DNA of 64,000 nt from Salinadaptatus halalkaliphilus (GCF_006543045.1 NZ_RBZW01000032.1:30411-94410); one strand, 5' to 3'; counted from the stretch's first letter, positions 26,965 through 36,565 are shown. Notes: generated by a model from the letters alone, not told the origin. Numbers and translations: made by a program.

Positions 26965-27428
26965 AGGCCATCGTACAGGTTCGAGGGGAGGTAAACCGCC
27001 AGCAGGATGTCCAGGATACCCTGGAGATGCTCAACATCCACAGCGTCAACCACTGTGCGCTCGTCCCCGAGACCGACACGTACGTCGGGATGGTCAACAA
27101 AGTCAACGACTACGTTGCCCACGGCGAGCCCGACGCTGCCGTCCTCGAGACGCTGCTCGCAAAGCGAGCCGAACCGCTCGAAGGCGATCAGTCCGATGTC
27201 GACGAGGACTGGCTAGCCGACAACACCGAGTACGATTCGTTCGCCGACCTGGCCGAGGGCTTGCTCGACGAGGAGACGACGCTCCGAGAGGCGGGACTCT
27301 CGCCGACGCTCCGTCTGCACCCGCCACGGGGCGGTCACGACGGTATCAAAAAGCCGACTGCTGAAGGCGGCCAACTCGGAAAGCATACAACGGACGAGAT
27401 TAACGACCTGTTAGAATCGATGCGATAA
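26961..27428 (+). CDS. rpl30: 50S ribosomal protein L30 (uL30)
   Basis: A 155-aa archaeal/eukaryal-length uL30 (bacterial forms have about 60 aa). The N-terminal [20 protein letters not shown] core and [19 protein letters not shown] near the C-terminus are conserved. It overlaps rps5 by four bases and precedes rpl15 by two. Confidence 0.97.
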   Translation: MKAIVQVRGEVNRQQDVQDTLEMLNIHSVNHCALVPETDTYVGMVNKVNDYVAHGEPDAAVLETLLAKRAEPLEGDQSDVDEDWLADNTEYDSFADLAEGLLDEETTLREAGLSPTLRLHPPRGGHDGIKKPTAEGGQLGKHTTDEINDLLESMR

Positions 27429-27430
27429 CC

Positions 27431-27910
27431 ATGACGAGTAAAAAACGACGCCAGCGCGGATCGCGCACTCACAGCGGCGGTTCCCACAAGAACCGACGTG
27501 GTGCGGGCCACCGCGGTGGCCGCGGCCGTGCCGGACGTAGCAAACACGAGTTCCACAACTACGAACCAAAGAAGAAACACGGCTTCAAACGACCCCAGGA
27601 TATCCGTGAATCCGTCGCCGAGATCGACGTCCAGAAGTTAGACGAGGACGCCATCCTCTACGTCGCCGACGGCGACGCCGAGGAGACCAACGACGGCTAC
27701 GCGATCGACGCTCGAGACGTCGTCGAAGACGGGCACGAAGTCGACGTCGTCAAAGTGCTTGGGTCCGGGCAGGTCCGGAACGCACTCGAGATAACGGCGG
27801 ATGCTTTCTCGGACGCTGCCGAGGAGAAACTCGAGGCAGCGGGCGGTGAGGCGCTGCGTACCGAGCGGGCCCAGGCGTCTGAAGCCGACGACGAACAGAA
27901 CGAGGAATAA
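27431..27910 (+). CDS. rpl15: 50S ribosomal protein L15 (uL15)
   Basis: A 159-aa uL15 starting with the Gly/Arg-rich tail (GSRTHSGGSHKNRRGAGHRG and GRGRAG) that threads into 23S rRNA, then a globular domain with VDVVKVLGSGQVRNALEIT. It ends two bases before secY, the usual junction of ribosomal and secretion genes. Confidence 0.97.
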   Translation: MTSKKRRQRGSRTHSGGSHKNRRGAGHRGGRGRAGRSKHEFHNYEPKKKHGFKRPQDIRESVAEIDVQKLDEDAILYVADGDAEETNDGYAIDARDVVEDGHEVDVVKVLGSGQVRNALEITADAFSDAAEEKLEAAGGEALRTERAQASEADDEQNEE

Positions 27911-27912
27911 CG

Positions 27913-29403
27913 ATGGGATGGAAGGAAGCCGCCGAACCGGTGCTAACGCGGATGCCAGCAGTGCAACGGCCACAAAAGCACGTTCCGTTCAAGCGAAAGC
28001 TCGCGTGGACGGCTGGTATCCTCGTGTTGTACTTTTTCCTGACGAACATCCAACTGCTCGGTATCGATGCCGCCGCAAGTGAGGACCTCTTCGGAGAGTT
28101 CCGTGCGATACTCGCCGGTGAACACGGCTCGCTGTTGCAGGTCGGTATCGGACCGATCGTCACGGGGAGCATCGTCATGCAGTTGCTCGGTGGGGCGAAT
28201 TTGCTCGGGCTCGACACCGATGATCCCCGAGATCAGGTCCTCTATCAGGGCCTCCAGAAACTGCTCGTCATCGTGATGACGGCGTTGACCGCCCTACCGA
28301 TGGTGTTCGCTGGCGGCTTCCTGCCAGTCGAACCGGCGCTGCAGCTTGGCGGATTTACGTTCGATCAGACGCAGATCCAGGCGTTGATGTTCCTGCAGAT
28401 CTTCGCTGGTGGCGTCCTCATCCTCTACATGGACGAGGTCGTCAGCAAGTGGGGGATCGGCAGCGGTATCGGCCTGTTCATCATCGCTGGTGTGAGTCAG
28501 ATGCTCGTCGCCGGATTCGTCTCGCCCTCCGAGGAAGGGTTCTTCTACAGCTGGTATCTGATCCTCACCGGCCAGATCGAAGTCGGTTCGATCGTCGGTG
28601 GTGACGGACTCTACACGCTGTTGCTCGGACAGGGTGATATCATCGCCCTGCTGACGACGGTGCTGATCTTCGCAATCGTCGTCTACGCGGAGTCGGTTCG
28701 CGTCGAGATTCCGCTGAGCCACGCCCGTGTCAAGGGTGCTCGTGGTCGCTTCCCCGTGAAGCTCATCTACGCGAGCGTCCTGCCAATGATCCTCGTTCGC
28801 GCGCTGCAGGCGAACATTCAGTTCATGGGTCAGATCCTCAACCGACAGACTGGGGACGCGTCCACGATTGCGCTGTTTGGCAACGAACTGCCGTGGCTCG
28901 GCGTCTACGACGCACAGGGCCAACCGGTGAGTGGATTCTTCTACTACTTCGCCCCGATTTACTCACCGGACGACTGGATGTGGTGGACCGGTGAAGTAAC
29001 CCAGGAAGCCTGGATGGTCATGGTTCGGGTTTCGGTCGACCTGACGTTCATGATCATCGGTGGCGCCATCTTCGCCATCTTCTGGGTCGAAACGACGAAC
29101 ATGGGGCCGAAAGCGACGGCCCAGCAGATTCAAAACTCCGGGATGCAGATCCCCGGCTTCCGGCAGAACGTCAGCGTCGTCGAGAAGGTCATGGAACGGT
29201 ACATCCCGCAAGTGACCGTCATCGGCGGTGCACTCGTCGGCCTGCTCGCCGTCTGGGCGAACATGCTCGGCACCATCGGGGCCGTCACCGGGACTGGCCT
29301 GCTGCTGGCTGTCTCTATCACCTACAAGCTCTACGAGGAGATCGCCGAAGAGCAGATGATGGAGATGCACCCGATGATGCGCCAGATGTTCGGCAAAGAG
29401 TAG
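27913..29403 (+). CDS. secY: Protein translocase subunit SecY
   Basis: A 496-aa ten-TM channel protein of the Sec translocon, the archaeal Sec61-alpha homologue. The N-terminal RMPAVQRPQKHVPFKRKLAW precedes TM1, the plug and lateral-gate helices follow (GGANLLGLDTDDPRDQVLYQ), and the cytoplasmic loop SVRVEIPLSHARVKGARGRF contacts the ribosome. The C-terminus MEMHPMMRQMFGKE is also family-like. As the last gene of the ribosomal operon it couples translocon and ribosome supply. Confidence 0.97.
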   Translation: MGWKEAAEPVLTRMPAVQRPQKHVPFKRKLAWTAGILVLYFFLTNIQLLGIDAAASEDLFGEFRAILAGEHGSLLQVGIGPIVTGSIVMQLLGGANLLGLDTDDPRDQVLYQGLQKLLVIVMTALTALPMVFAGGFLPVEPALQLGGFTFDQTQIQALMFLQIFAGGVLILYMDEVVSKWGIGSGIGLFIIAGVSQMLVAGFVSPSEEGFFYSWYLILTGQIEVGSIVGGDGLYTLLLGQGDIIALLTTVLIFAIVVYAESVRVEIPLSHARVKGARGRFPVKLIYASVLPMILVRALQANIQFMGQILNRQTGDASTIALFGNELPWLGVYDAQGQPVSGFFYYFAPIYSPDDWMWWTGEVTQEAWMVMVRVSVDLTFMIIGGAIFAIFWVETTNMGPKATAQQIQNSGMQIPGFRQNVSVVEKVMERYIPQVTVIGGALVGLLAVWANMLGTIGAVTGTGLLLAVSITYKLYEEIAEEQMMEMHPMMRQMFGKE

Positions 29404-29820
29404 TCGCCCACGACTCTACTCCCTCCCGCATTCCGGTTCCGTTTCTTCGCTCGCCGTTCGTTCACGACCGTCAACTGCACGATAACGACGAGATATCTCG
29501 TTGTCCACTTCACATTGTGGTCCCTGCAAGCTAGTCGTCTCGAACGGACTACTGTCTCAGACGGACTGCTGTACGTCGTTCCCGGAACGACCGCGAGCTG
29601 TCCTGCGGTCGTTCCGGGAAACCGTTACAGCAGACCGTATCAGCGTCGGTACAACGACAGGATGGTCGTAGTTAGACCGATAAACCGTTACGGCAGGACA
29701 GTTCGACCGTACCGGTTACTGATTCGGGTCAGGAGAACGCTGAGATCACTCGATTCCGAGCGGCCCACGCGCAGTATCCGCTCTGTGAACGGTCCGTCGG
29801 AAAATGCCTCGAGCGCTGTG
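29404..29820. other. Intergenic region downstream of secY
   Basis: About 417 bases with no supported gene; the small overlapping frames look like shadows. It contains the strong composite inverted repeat at 29561-29638 and, 60 bases further on, a second copy-like stretch (aaccgttacggcaggac). This may be the end of the ribosomal transcript and/or a degraded transposable-element end. Confidence 0.55.
29561..29638. repeat. Composite inverted repeat after secY
   Basis: Inner arms ttcccggaacgaccgc (29579-29594) and gcggtcgttccgggaa (29605-29620) are exact reverse complements with a 10-base loop. Outer arms acggactgctgta (29561-29573) and tacagcagaccgt (29626-29638) match at 12 of 13 positions. 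It may serve as a transcript terminator hairpin for the ribosomal operon or be a MITE-like remnant. Confidence 0.75.
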
Positions 29821-30078
29821 TTACTGGATCGAGTAGCCAGCGGCGATGGTGAGCAACAGGACCATAAACACCGCAATACCCATCATATAGGTGATCGAGC
29901 GTGGCTCCTCGAGGAGGTGCTGGTAGTAGCCGGCGATCAACAGTGACTTTACGATTGCAAGTAGGAACGTCGCCGTGAGTGCGATGTTGTACGGGGTAAA
30001 CTCGAAAAACGCGAATTTGCCCGTCCCCAGCACCAACAGTACGACGTAAATGAGGGTGTAGGTTCGAACGTCAGCCAT
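29821..30078 (-). CDS. coxD: Cytochrome c oxidase subunit IV-like protein (CoxD)
   Basis: The ATG at 30078 gives 85 aa beginning MADVRTYTLIYVVLLVLG; the longer frame overlaps the promoter region of the protease. Three hydrophobic helices with a central FEFTPYNIALTATFLLAIVK segment fit the prokaryotic cytochrome c oxidase subunit IV family (COX4_pro). It should be a small accessory helix bundle of the terminal oxidase whose subunits I/III and II lie 1.8 kb away on the same strand. The gene is separated from them by the divergent protease. Family assignment rests on size, helix pattern and neighbourhood. Confidence 0.78.
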   Translation of the reverse strand: MADVRTYTLIYVVLLVLGTGKFAFFEFTPYNIALTATFLLAIVKSLLIAGYYQHLLEEPRSITYMMGIAVFMVLLLTIAAGYSIQ

Positions 30079-30243
30079 TGCTACCAACTGGGGGTGACGG
30101 TCACTTATAGCTTCCTCATATCGTGCGTGATTGGGCTCGAGATAGCCGACGACCAGCGGCCAGCAATCCGTTCTGGACGTGTTGGCGCCTGTGGTATCTC
30201 TGTCGTCCACAATCTCTTTGTTTCGTGGGGGTTACGGTGAGAT

Positions 30244-31815
30244 ATGAGTTCGACGAGATCGCTTTGGTACCGGATTTTCGTCCTCTGTCTCTGTCTCTGT
30301 GTTGGGATGGCGCTTGTGCCAACCGCTGTCATCGCCGGAACCGACGGCGGGACGACGGACGACCCAAACCGTTCCGAGGGAGACGACACGTTCCTCGGTG
30401 ACGATCGATTCGAGAGCAACGCGTCGGTCGATGTCGTCGTCCGTCTCGAGGAAACGACCCTTGTAGATGTCGAGAGCGGATCAGCGGCCGAGCAACACCT
30501 CGAAGACCACGCCAACGAAACGCAGGCACCACTACTCGAGTACGCCCACGAAACGGCGGGTGTCGACGTACGAGAATCGTTCTGGGTGACGAACGCTGTC
30601 GTTCTCGAGGTCGATACGGACCGAGTTGACCTCGAAGAGCTGGAAGCTATCGCGAACGTCGAGTCGGTTCATCGGAATTTCGAACTCCCAGCGCCGGAAC
30701 CACCGGCCCCACAGGCGGCGCCCGAGTCGTCGCCGGATCGGACGACCGATGCGATCGATTCGCTCGACGTGCCCGCCGTTTGGGACGAGTACGACACCCG
30801 TGGCGGCGGCGTCCGAGTCGCGGTGCTCGATACCGGTGTCGATGCCGACCATCCCGACCTCGAGTTGTACACCGACGATCCGTCGGACCCGACCTCTCCA
30901 GGCGGATGGGCGGCGTTCGACGAGGATGGCGAACCGATCGAGGGATCGACGCCCCACGACGCCGGCACGCACGGCACCCACGTCAGCGGCACCATCGCTG
31001 GTGGCAACGCGAGCGGAACGCAACTGGGTGTTGCTCCCGACGTCGAATTGCTCCACGGACAGGTGTTGACCGACGAGGGTGCGACCTTCGCGCAGGTCGT
31101 TGCTGGCCTCGAGTGGGCACTCGAACAAGACGCCGACGTGATCAATCTGAGCCTCGGGACGACCGGCACGTATCCCGAACTGATCGATCCGGTTCGTCAC
31201 GCGGTCGAGAGCGATGTCGTGGTCGTTGGGGCAATCGGTAACGACGGACCGGAAACGTCCGGTTCGCCGGGAAACGTCTACGAAGCAGTTAGCGTCGGCG
31301 CCGTCGACCACGACGGCGAGGTCGCGCCGTTTTCCGGCGGGGAACGCCTCGAGCGCACTGCATGGGAAGACACACCGGGAGACTGGCCGGACGCCTACGA
31401 CGTTCCGACGGTCGTCGCACCAGGCGTCGACATCAAAAGCACCGTCCCGGCGGGCTATGCACGCCAACCGGGGACCTCGATGGCGACGCCACACGTTACG
31501 GGGACGATTGCCTTGCTCTCTGCGATCGCACCCGACAGCGACCCCGAAGACCTCGAGGCAGCACTCGTTGAAACGGCACAAAAACCCGACGGTGACCACG
31601 AGCGAGCGAGCCATTACGGACACGGAATCGTCGATGCGAAAGCCGCCGCTGACGCGGTGGCACATCCCGAGTCGACTGTCGATCCGGCCGCTAGCGAGGC
31701 TGACAACGACGAGCGAGCCGATTCGATTGCCGTCTCACCACATCTCGGTATCGGTGCGACCGCCGGTGGTATCGGCGTGGCAATCGCTGCCTTCGCGTGG
31801 CGACGAGCGCGGTAA
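30244..31815 (+). CDS. Membrane-anchored subtilisin-like serine protease (halolysin-type S8)
   Basis: A 523-aa secreted protease. It has a signal peptide (about 1-32), an I9-like propeptide (about 60-148, with VDVVVRLEE and VESVHRNFELP), a Pro-rich linker, then the S8 domain. The catalytic triad is visible: Asp196 in VLDTGVDADHPDL, His243 in GTHGTHVSGT and Ser412 in GTSMATPHVTGT; the oxyanion Asn333 is in AIGNDG. The C-terminal ~28 residues form a single hydrophobic helix ending RRAR, so the enzyme is probably tethered to the outer face of the membrane instead of freely released. It sits between coxD and coxAC in the opposite direction, which suggests insertion into an oxidase cluster or shared regulation. 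Confidence 0.92.
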   Translation: MSSTRSLWYRIFVLCLCLCVGMALVPTAVIAGTDGGTTDDPNRSEGDDTFLGDDRFESNASVDVVVRLEETTLVDVESGSAAEQHLEDHANETQAPLLEYAHETAGVDVRESFWVTNAVVLEVDTDRVDLEELEAIANVESVHRNFELPAPEPPAPQAAPESSPDRTTDAIDSLDVPAVWDEYDTRGGGVRVAVLDTGVDADHPDLELYTDDPSDPTSPGGWAAFDEDGEPIEGSTPHDAGTHGTHVSGTIAGGNASGTQLGVAPDVELLHGQVLTDEGATFAQVVAGLEWALEQDADVINLSLGTTGTYPELIDPVRHAVESDVVVVGAIGNDGPETSGSPGNVYEAVSVGAVDHDGEVAPFSGGERLERTAWEDTPGDWPDAYDVPTVVAPGVDIKSTVPAGYARQPGTSMATPHVTGTIALLSAIAPDSDPEDLEAALVETAQKPDGDHERASHYGHGIVDAKAAADAVAHPESTVDPAASEADNDERADSIAVSPHLGIGATAGGIGVAIAAFAWRRAR

Positions 31816-31839
31816 AAAACAAATCCCGGCGAAACCGTT

Positions 31840-34311
31840 CTACATCAGGTAGAACAGCGGGAACAGGAAGACCCAGACGATGTCGACGAAGTGCCAGTAG
31901 AGGCCGAAGAACTCCACTGGTCGGTGGTCCTCGAGGTAGGCGTCGATGCTCACGATACGGTAGATCATGAACATGGCGATGAGGACCCCGATGATGACGT
32001 GTAGGGCGTGTAGCCCGGTGGTCACGAAGTAGATGGAGTACTCGATACCGGTCCACCAGTACTCTCCCTGGGAGAACTTGACGCCGTACTCGTAGGCCTT
32101 CACACCCATGAACGTCAGTGCGAGCAACAGCGTCGCACCCATGGCACCGAGTAACCCTTTCTTACTCTGGCGTTCGGCGAACACGAGTGCGAGGATGACG
32201 GTGAAACTCGAGGTCAACAGCACGTACGTGTTGAGCAGCCCGGGCCAGGAGGCAAACGGTACGGTAGTCCACTCGGTCCAACCGGTGTGCAGGCGCATGA
32301 AGATGTATGCACCGATGATCGCACCGAAGACGACGACGTCGGATGCCAGGAACACCCAGACGCCGAACTTCGTGTTTCCGACGCCCTCGAACGGCCAGCG
32401 TTCGGCTACGGGCATTTCGGGGGCGTTGAACTCTTCGACGCCGAACTTAAACAGCGTGACAGCGAGCAACACGAGCCCGAGTCCGGTCAGGATCGGATAG
32501 ATGACGCTCGGTTCGGGTGCCGCGTTGAGCGGCTGTCCGAGCGTCTCCGAGCGTTCCTGGGCGTACTCGAAGACGTAGGAGGTGATCCCCGAGAGGCCGA
32601 TAAAGAACACGAACGTCGCGACGCCGATACCGAACGGCCAGATACTGGCGTGATCGGCGTGTTCTTCTTCGTGTGCGGTTGCACTTGCTTCACTGTGGGC
32701 GACGCCGCCGTCGGTCGCCGCAGCCGAATCGTTCGCAAACTCGAGTCGGCCGCTGGCATAGGATGGGCGGCCATCCCAGTTCTCCAGCGGCGGTGGCGAT
32801 GGAATCGCCCACTCGGCAGTCCGTGAGAACTCCCACGGATTGTCCGGAGCGTCGGGACCGTACAACAGGCTGTGGACGAGCGTCGCGAACATGATCAGGA
32901 ACGACGCCCCGAAGACGAACGCACCGACCGTCGAAATCTGATGGTAGATCTGCATGCCGTCTGCGAAGTGGAAGACGCGTCGTGGGGTCTCCCAGGCGAG
33001 GAACTGCGGGAAGTAAAGCAGATTGAAGCCGACGAAGAAGACGGCGAAGTTGAGCTTGCCGAGCGTCTCGGAATACATCTTGCCGGTGATCTTTGGCCAC
33101 CAGTAGTAGAGACCGCCGATCAACGCAGTCGCCCCCGAGACCATCACGTAGTGGAAGTGGGCGACGACCCAGTAGGTGCCACGGAACTCGTAGTCCAGCA
33201 CGACGGCACCGAGGAAGACGCCGGTGATCCCCCCCAGAATGAACAGGACGAGCGCACCGAGGCTAAACAGGAACGGCGTCGTAAACCGGACCCGTCCCTT
33301 GACCATCGTGTAGATCAGCGCAAAGACCATCAAGTCGAACGGTAACGAAATCCCGATGGTCGTCGCCATCATCAGCGTCGTGATCTCGAGATTGATGGTC
33401 GTCAGGAACATGTGGTGCATCCAGACGAGGAACGACTGGACGGCCACGAGCACCATCGAGATAATGACCCACTTGCGGCCCACGAGGCGCCGGCCGGTAA
33501 AGGTCTGGAACGTCTCGAACATGATCCCCAAGGCGGGGAAAAAGACGATGTAGACCTCGGGGTGGCCGAAGAACCAGAACAGGTGGGCCCACAACAGTCC
33601 CGATCCCTGTTCGCTCGCGAAGTACTGGGTCAGGAAGAGCCGGTCGGAGAGCAACAACAGCGCTGCGGCGAGCAAGGCCGCAAACGCAAAGAGCATCATC
33701 CAGACCGTCAGCAGCCACGACCAGGTAAACAGCGGCATGTTCCAGAGGCCAAGGCCTTCCGCACGCGAGCGATGGATCGTTACCAGGAAGTTGACGGTCC
33801 CGATCGTGATCGAGATAACGAACAGCGCGAGACCAAGTACCGCTGCATTACCGCCGCTCGTCGCTTCCATGGCTGGCGTATAGGTCGGGACGTTCAGCGG
33901 TGCGTACATCGTCCACCCGCCGGCGAGCGAACCGCCCTGGAAGAACGAAATCCCCAGTAGGATCCCCGAGAATAGGTAGAACCAGTAACTTAGGGCGTTT
34001 AGTCGAGGGAACGCGAGATCTTTCGCACCGATCTGTAGTGGCACGAAGTAGTTCGCGAAGCCGGCTGCAAACGGCGACAGGAACCAAAAGACCATCAACA
34101 GTCCGTGAGTCGTGACGGCCTGGTTAAACTCGTTGCCCGTCAGGAGGCCGGTTCCACCGGACTCCCAGAGATGGGCACGGAATAGTAATGCGAGTATTCC
34201 ACCAAGCAGGAGGAAGAACAACGCCGTCCCGAGATAGAGGATACCGACATCTTTGTGGTTGGTCGTGACCAGCCAGCGCTTGACCGAGGTCATCGGCGGA
34301 AGGTCACTCAT
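31840..34311 (-). CDS. coxAC: Cytochrome c oxidase subunit I/III fusion (CoxAC)
   Basis: An 823-aa fused subunit of the heme-copper oxygen reductase. Subunit I occupies about residues 1-530, with His69 (heme ligand, TTHG), GHPEVYI at 249-255 (CuB ligand His250, the A-type proton Glu252 and Tyr254 of the His-Tyr pair), the HHMF loop and the VVAHFHYVMV helix with the heme a/a3 ligands. These mark an A1-type oxidase. A linker of ~100 residues leads to a C-terminal subunit III (about 640-823, ending with the YWHFVDIVWVFLF helix). Subunit I/III fusions are known in haloarchaea. The start overlaps the coxB stop by four bases. It is the terminal step of aerobic respiration in the cell membrane. Confidence 0.96.
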   Translation of the reverse strand: MSDLPPMTSVKRWLVTTNHKDVGILYLGTALFFLLLGGILALLFRAHLWESGGTGLLTGNEFNQAVTTHGLLMVFWFLSPFAAGFANYFVPLQIGAKDLAFPRLNALSYWFYLFSGILLGISFFQGGSLAGGWTMYAPLNVPTYTPAMEATSGGNAAVLGLALFVISITIGTVNFLVTIHRSRAEGLGLWNMPLFTWSWLLTVWMMLFAFAALLAAALLLLSDRLFLTQYFASEQGSGLLWAHLFWFFGHPEVYIVFFPALGIMFETFQTFTGRRLVGRKWVIISMVLVAVQSFLVWMHHMFLTTINLEITTLMMATTIGISLPFDLMVFALIYTMVKGRVRFTTPFLFSLGALVLFILGGITGVFLGAVVLDYEFRGTYWVVAHFHYVMVSGATALIGGLYYWWPKITGKMYSETLGKLNFAVFFVGFNLLYFPQFLAWETPRRVFHFADGMQIYHQISTVGAFVFGASFLIMFATLVHSLLYGPDAPDNPWEFSRTAEWAIPSPPPLENWDGRPSYASGRLEFANDSAAATDGGVAHSEASATAHEEEHADHASIWPFGIGVATFVFFIGLSGITSYVFEYAQERSETLGQPLNAAPEPSVIYPILTGLGLVLLAVTLFKFGVEEFNAPEMPVAERWPFEGVGNTKFGVWVFLASDVVVFGAIIGAYIFMRLHTGWTEWTTVPFASWPGLLNTYVLLTSSFTVILALVFAERQSKKGLLGAMGATLLLALTFMGVKAYEYGVKFSQGEYWWTGIEYSIYFVTTGLHALHVIIGVLIAMFMIYRIVSIDAYLEDHRPVEFFGLYWHFVDIVWVFLFPLFYLM

Positions 34312-35348
34312 TCGTCGTCACCTCCATCCTCGTCTTCGTCGTTGGCATCGTCGTCCTCGTCTTCCTCGTCTTCCTCGTCTTCCTCGTCTTCGTCTTCAGC
34401 GTCCGGATCGACGAGTTCGTAGGTTTCGTCGACCGGGCCGGTGAAGCTGATACTGTCTTCGACATCCTCGTAGTCATCAGCCGTGATAACGAGTTCGTAC
34501 GGTCCACCCTGTTCGATCTCGTCGATCGTGATCGAGCCGTTCTCGAACTCGTTGTCGCTGTAGGTGAACTGGAGATCCTCGTCGAACTCGTCGTTGTTCT
34601 CGTGCTCGAGTTCGAGTTCGAAGCCGTCGGTGACGCGCTCTTCGTTCTCGTCTTCGAGGGTAATCTCCATGGTTAGTTGTTCGTCCATCCACGCGTCGAA
34701 CTCCTCGGGCGGCAGGACTTCGACGGTTGCATCCATATCAGAGTGGCCAAATCCACAGAGTTCGAAACACTCGGCAGTGTGTTCGCCGGGTTCTTCGGCC
34801 ATGAACCAGGTCTCGTCGACCTCACCGGGAATTGCGTCAGCTTTCACCCGTAAATCCGAGATGCCAAACGTATGCCAGACATCGGTTGATGTCACCTCGA
34901 GCCAGACGGGTGTATCAGCCGGTACGACCATCTCGCCGCTCGTTTCGACGCCGTTTTCGTAGAAGAAGTCCCAACCGAATGCCCATCCTTCGACCTCCAT
35001 TTCGATACCATCTTCTGGATTCTGGTCGGGGCCGTCCTCGACGTACAGCAGCATGCCGTAGGTCCAGACGACCAACGAGATGACGATGATGGCACTCAGG
35101 CCAAAGGAGAGAAATAGTTTTTTACCGCCCGATCCGCCTGTCGGTAGTTCCCCAAGGGTTGGTGCATCTTCCGCCGCTTTGCGGTCGCCACTATCGCGGT
35201 ATTTGTACGCGTTGTACAACGTATACGCGATAACGACGATACCGACGAGCGCACCGAGTGCGAGGAACACTAGGAAGATATCCTCGAACACGTCGACGCG
35301 TGTCTGCACCTCCATCGGGATTGTGAGTTCGTTGAAGATTGTATTCAC
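34308..35348 (-). CDS. coxB: Cytochrome c oxidase subunit II (CuA) with long acidic C-terminal extension
   Basis: A 346-aa subunit II. Two TM helices (about 25-48 and 78-100) precede the cupredoxin domain with the complete CuA site: His159 (DVWHTF), Cys194, Glu196, Cys198, His202 and Met205 in ECFELCGFGHSDM. The usual subunit II ends near residue 225. Here a further ~120 residues follow, with a beta-rich segment (EQGGPYELVITADDYEDVED, resembling an Ig/carboxypeptidase-regulatory fold) and a closing run of about 35 Asp/Glu residues. It is the first gene of the coxB-coxAC operon. The extension is outside the membrane and may interact with an electron donor such as halocyanin (inference). Confidence 0.95.
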   Translation of the reverse strand: MNTIFNELTIPMEVQTRVDVFEDIFLVFLALGALVGIVVIAYTLYNAYKYRDSGDRKAAEDAPTLGELPTGGSGGKKLFLSFGLSAIIVISLVVWTYGMLLYVEDGPDQNPEDGIEMEVEGWAFGWDFFYENGVETSGEMVVPADTPVWLEVTSTDVWHTFGISDLRVKADAIPGEVDETWFMAEEPGEHTAECFELCGFGHSDMDATVEVLPPEEFDAWMDEQLTMEITLEDENEERVTDGFELELEHENNDEFDEDLQFTYSDNEFENGSITIDEIEQGGPYELVITADDYEDVEDSISFTGPVDETYELVDPDAEDEDEEDEEDEEDEDDDANDEDEDGGDDE

Positions 35349-35731
35349 CTCTATTGCAGTCCGTCTATATGTCGGTCGATGGTTGCCGGGGACACTTATC
35401 TATTTGGAAACGGGCCGACGGCAGCCGTCCGCTCGGGCTGTGAAATCGATTCCACACTGGCGTTGCTCCCGTCATTACGTTCCTCTCGATTTTCGTAGGG
35501 TTCCTCCGTCTTTTGTCTATCGGCGTTTCACCGATGACTTGGTCGTAATCAATCGATCAACCGCTTCCATCGGACACCAGGCGAAGGTGTTCGGGCCGAA
35601 ACGGCGAGTTACCGCCTAAACGCGAGACGCCGTGTTCGCGCCTCGCGAGAACGCGTCCGGTCGCCCGCGGCTCGCTCGTTGGCGACGGGAACAGCCGACA
35701 GTATCTATACCATCGAGGACGAACGACCAGT
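35349..35731. other. Intergenic region between coxB and the amphi-Trp gene
   Basis: About 383 bases separating divergent genes. It must hold the coxB promoter (the AT-rich stretch near 35349-35410) and the promoter for the gene at 35732 (gtatctataccatcgagg at 35700-35717). Short frames here show no recognisable product. Confidence 0.5.
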
Positions 35732-36022
35732 ATGCCAGAAAAAGTCTTGTTCAAATTCGAACGCGAAATGAACACCGACGACATCGCAGCATACCTTCGA
35801 ACGGTCGCCGATACTCTCGAAGCGGGCGATTCGATTACCCTCGAGGCCGGCGACGAGTCGGTGACGATGGAACCGCCTGCTCGACCCACGTTCGAAATCA
35901 AAGCTGAACACGAAACGCCGAGCTCAGGAGGCCCGGGCGAGTTCAGCATCGAGTTCGAACTCGAGTGGGACGAAAATGGAAATGAGAGCGGTAGTGGGAG
36001 CGGCGACCTTCGAATCGATTAG
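35732..36022 (+). CDS. Amphi-Trp domain protein
   Basis: A 96-aa acidic protein with the amphi-Trp-type layout: VLFKFEREMNTDDIAAYLRT, a LEAGDSITLEAGDESVTMEP beta segment, then PTFEIKAEHETPS and a closing strand with ELEWDENG. These small domains are frequent in haloarchaea and their function is not established. It is single-copy here and faces the converging gene at 36036. The last ~15 residues are Gly/Ser/Asp-rich and probably disordered. Confidence 0.85.
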   Translation: MPEKVLFKFEREMNTDDIAAYLRTVADTLEAGDSITLEAGDESVTMEPPARPTFEIKAEHETPSSGGPGEFSIEFELEWDENGNESGSGSGDLRID

Positions 36023-36035
36023 CGAAGCCCCGAAG

Positions 36036-36506
36036 CTACAACTCCACGACCCACACGCGGTAAGTCTGTGGACAGTCGTAAACGCGCTGAAACACCGCGT
36101 CGAAAAACTGTGCGACCCGATTGGGATCGGCTCTCGCACTCACTCGCACGTTCACGCCGTCTGCGTTTTCCGGCCACGTCAGCGCATCGATCGAGAACGC
36201 TGGAAACTCCTCGAGCACCGCCTTTACGGTCTCGAGTTCGGATTCGGTACAGTCGAGGTTGACGATCCCGTCGCCGAATTGGATCCACGGAACGCCGAGG
36301 TCGGAATCGGACTCATCGATCTCGTCCACGTTTTCGCCGTTGGCACGTGGGTCGTCCGCAGCAATGCCCGTGTTCGTCTCCTCATCGAGTTCGGATTCGT
36401 CGACCTCCAGTGTCAGATACGCACTCCCGCGCGTTCGGTGGGCAGTGATCGCGTCGGCGTAGAGCTGGCGTCGTTCTGCCGGGTCGGCTGCGTCGAAGCG
36501 GGTCAT
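36036..36506 (-). CDS. Conserved haloarchaeal hypothetical protein
   Basis: A 156-aa protein with no membrane segment and no catalytic motif that I recognise. The N-terminal AERRQLYADAITAHRTRGSA is helical, then acidic and beta-rich segments follow (GVPWIQFGDGIVNLDCTESE, LTWPENADGVNVRVSARAD), ending YRVWVVEL. The mixed alpha/beta pattern suggests a small soluble domain. It is divergent from adk, and a TATA-like tttaag at about 36526 lies between the two starts. No function can be proposed from the sequence. Confidence 0.75.
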   Translation of the reverse strand: MTRFDAADPAERRQLYADAITAHRTRGSAYLTLEVDESELDEETNTGIAADDPRANGENVDEIDESDSDLGVPWIQFGDGIVNLDCTESELETVKAVLEEFPAFSIDALTWPENADGVNVRVSARADPNRVAQFFDAVFQRVYDCPQTYRVWVVEL

Positions 36507-36565
36507 ACCAGTATGGACAGGCTCGTTTCTTTAAGCCTTTATGTGGTGGCGGTGAACGAGTCACT

